A DNA stretch of 16,082 bases from JBCBWG01 sp964579305 (GTDB taxonomy: Bacteria; Pseudomonadota; Alphaproteobacteria; Rhizobiales; Hyphomicrobiaceae): positions 1 through 16,082 of the forward strand of contig CAZOGY010000087.1 of assembly GCA_964579305.1 (NCBI GenBank). Reading direction: 5' to 3'. Of this stretch, positions 14,609 through 16,082 are shown piece by piece. Under the pieces are notes generated by a model. The model made no database searches. It was not told the DNA's origin and saw only the letters and a program-made list of their open reading frames with translations. Every line of letters starts with the position of its first letter. Position 1 is the first letter of the stretch. The position numbers were made by a program, and so were the translations under genes.

Positions 14609-15841
14609 ATGACCGCGACCGTTGCCGAAACCAAACCCAACACCTATCGCGCAGGGCCGGACGAACGCGGGCATTTTGGCCTGTTCGGCGGGCGGTTTGT
14701 GGCCGAAACGCTGATGCCGCTGATCCTCGAATTGGAGGAGGCCTACAACGCGGCAAAGGCGGACCCCGCGTTTGCTGCCGAGTTCGCCAAGCTCTTGGCC
14801 GATTACGGCGGGCGGCCGTCGCCGCTTTATCTCGCCGAGCGTATGACTGCTGAGCTTGGCGGCGCGAAGATCTACTTCAAGCGGGACGAACTGAACCACA
14901 CCGGCTCTCACAAGATCAATAACTGCCTCGGTCAAATCCTGCTTGCCCGGCGGATGGGCAAGCCGCGGATCATCGCTGAGACAGGCGCCGGGCAGCACGG
15001 CGTTGCGGTCGCTACCGTGTGCGCCAAATACGGCATGCCGTGCGAAGTCTATATGGGCGCCACGGACGTCGAGCGGCAGGCGCCAAACGTGGCGCGCATG
15101 AAATTGCTCGGCGCGAAGATCAATCCGGTGACGTCAGGTGCGGGCACCCTGAAAGATGCCATGAACGAGGCGCTGCGCGATTGGGTCACGAACGTACGCG
15201 ACACCTACTACATCATCGGCACTGCTGCCGGTCCGCATCCCTATCCCGCGATGGTGCGCGATTTCCAGTCGGTGATCGGCAATGAAGTGCGCGAGCAGAT
15301 GATGGCGGCGGAGGCCCGTTTGCCCGATACACTTGTTGCCTGCATCGGCGGTGGATCCAACGCGATCGGGCTGTTTCATCCGTTCCTCGACGATGCTGGC
15401 GTTGCGATCTATGGCGTGGAAGCTGGTGGGCATGGGATCGACGTTGACAATGGCCATGCCGCGTCGATGACGGGTGGCTCGCCGGGCGTTTTGCACGGCA
15501 ACCGCACGTATCTGTTGCAAGATGGCGATGGCCAGATCCTCGAAGGCCACTCGATTTCAGCCGGCCTCGACTATCCAGGCGTTGGGCCGGAACATGCCTG
15601 GTTGAAGGATTCTGGGCGGGTGCACTATGTGCCGGCGACGGATGCCGAGGCGCTTGAGGCGTTGCAGTTTTGTACGCGCACCGAGGGCATCATCCCGGCG
15701 CTCGAGCCGAGCCATGCATTGGCCTACGTCATGAAGCTTGCGCCGACATTGGCCAAGGACAACCTGCTGGTGATGAACCTTTGCGGTCGCGGCGACAAAG
15801 ATCTCTTCACGGTCGCCAAGGCGCTCGGCATGGAGGTTTGA
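14609..15841 (+). CDS. trpB: Tryptophan synthase beta chain
   Basis: The PLP-dependent subunit that condenses indole with serine to give tryptophan, normally in an alpha2-beta2 complex with TrpA. The 410-residue protein has GHFGLFGGRFVAETLMPL (21-38), GGRPSPLYLAERM (67-79), KRDELNHTGSHKINN (91-105) with the PLP lysine Lys102, AETGAGQHGVA (123-133) with catalytic Glu124, and the phosphate-binding CIGGGSNAIG (245-254). This is the TrpB1 (TrpA-partnered) form rather than TrpB2. The ATG at 14609 gives the usual N terminus and follows a modest CGAGAG site; an in-frame ATG at 14564 is possible but would add 15 unlike residues. trpF lies about 5 kb upstream. No trpA begins in the remaining 241 bases. 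Confidence 0.95.
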   Translation: MTATVAETKPNTYRAGPDERGHFGLFGGRFVAETLMPLILELEEAYNAAKADPAFAAEFAKLLADYGGRPSPLYLAERMTAELGGAKIYFKRDELNHTGSHKINNCLGQILLARRMGKPRIIAETGAGQHGVAVATVCAKYGMPCEVYMGATDVERQAPNVARMKLLGAKINPVTSGAGTLKDAMNEALRDWVTNVRDTYYIIGTAAGPHPYPAMVRDFQSVIGNEVREQMMAAEARLPDTLVACIGGGSNAIGLFHPFLDDAGVAIYGVEAGGHGIDVDNGHAASMTGGSPGVLHGNRTYLLQDGDGQILEGHSISAGLDYPGVGPEHAWLKDSGRVHYVPATDAEALEALQFCTRTEGIIPALEPSHALAYVMKLAPTLAKDNLLVMNLCGRGDKDLFTVAKALGMEV

Positions 15842-15930
15842 GCGCGACAGGCTCGTTGGCGCGCGACTTTCGGCGCTCAGTGCGGCAAGTCCGCATGAAT
15901 AGTGCGCGCCCGCCTGCAGCATGGGCGCTT

Positions 15931-15963
15931 TATAGCGTGTCGCATGAAATGCGCCTCGCTATA
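15931..15963. other. Nested stem-loop downstream of trpB
   Basis: TATAGCG (15931-15937) pairs perfectly with CGCTATA (15957-15963). Inside, CGCAT (15941-15945) pairs with ATGCG (15949-15953) around a GAA loop. The two stems are joined by TGT opposite CCT, where the middle G-C can also pair. The whole 33-base element is nearly symmetric. It has no T-run on either side and so is not an ordinary terminator. It could be an RNA element or a DNA operator between trpB and whatever follows. Confidence 0.5.
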
Positions 15964-16082
15964 GGCAGTTGCGCTCACGTCACTATTCCTCCCTGCGGTC
16001 GGGCGCCTCCGCGGGGGCGGCGCTTGCGCCGGGTCGCGTTGCTCCCAAACAGGTGAATCCGATTAAAGGCGCCATGCTTTAG

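Noticed and set aside
15877..15978. Minus-strand 33-codon frame with GTG start after GGGAGG
   Set aside because: The ribosome site looks good but the product resembles nothing, overlaps the stem-loop, and is too short to support without conservation.

Overview
The window is GC-rich chromosomal DNA from an alphaproteobacterium, probably of the Hyphomicrobiales (Rhizobiales) or a close relative. This rests on three things: the gene order (tRNA-Ala, FYDLN zinc-ribbon protein, aroA, cmk, rpsA, sppA, ihfB, lapA, trpF), the class II-like AroA, and the individual protein sequences. All assignments come from reading the sequence; no database was searched.

Left part (1-7150), conserved core: a truncated tRNA-Ala(GGC) and a small acidic zinc-ribbon protein lie on the minus strand. 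Divergent from them is a plus-strand row: aroA (shikimate pathway), cmk (CMP kinase), rpsA (ribosomal protein S1, closed by a strong terminator), sppA (membrane signal-peptide peptidase), ihfB (IHF beta) and a LapA-type membrane protein.

Middle (7150-9570): a plus-strand row of a mu-crystallin/ornithine-cyclodeaminase-like reductase, a LysE/RhtB exporter and trpF. The reductase and exporter are almost contiguous and may handle an amino acid or its cyclic imine. trpF follows closely.

Right part (9565-16082): trpF is separated from trpB by about 5 kb that holds a divergent oxyR/katG pair (peroxide sensor and catalase-peroxidase) and an orphan periplasmic binding protein of the NMT1/THI5 (NitT/TauT) type. 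A LysR-type dyad sits between oxyR and katG. An AT-rich spacer with several inverted repeats lies upstream of the binding-protein gene. trpB is complete, but the 241 bases after it hold no trpA; they hold a nested stem-loop.

I see no phage, transposon, CRISPR, toxin-antitoxin or defence module, and I do not claim a new system. The points most worth a second look are the interrupted trpF-trpB pair, the stem-loop downstream of trpB, the AT-rich regulatory spacer and the OxyR dyad.
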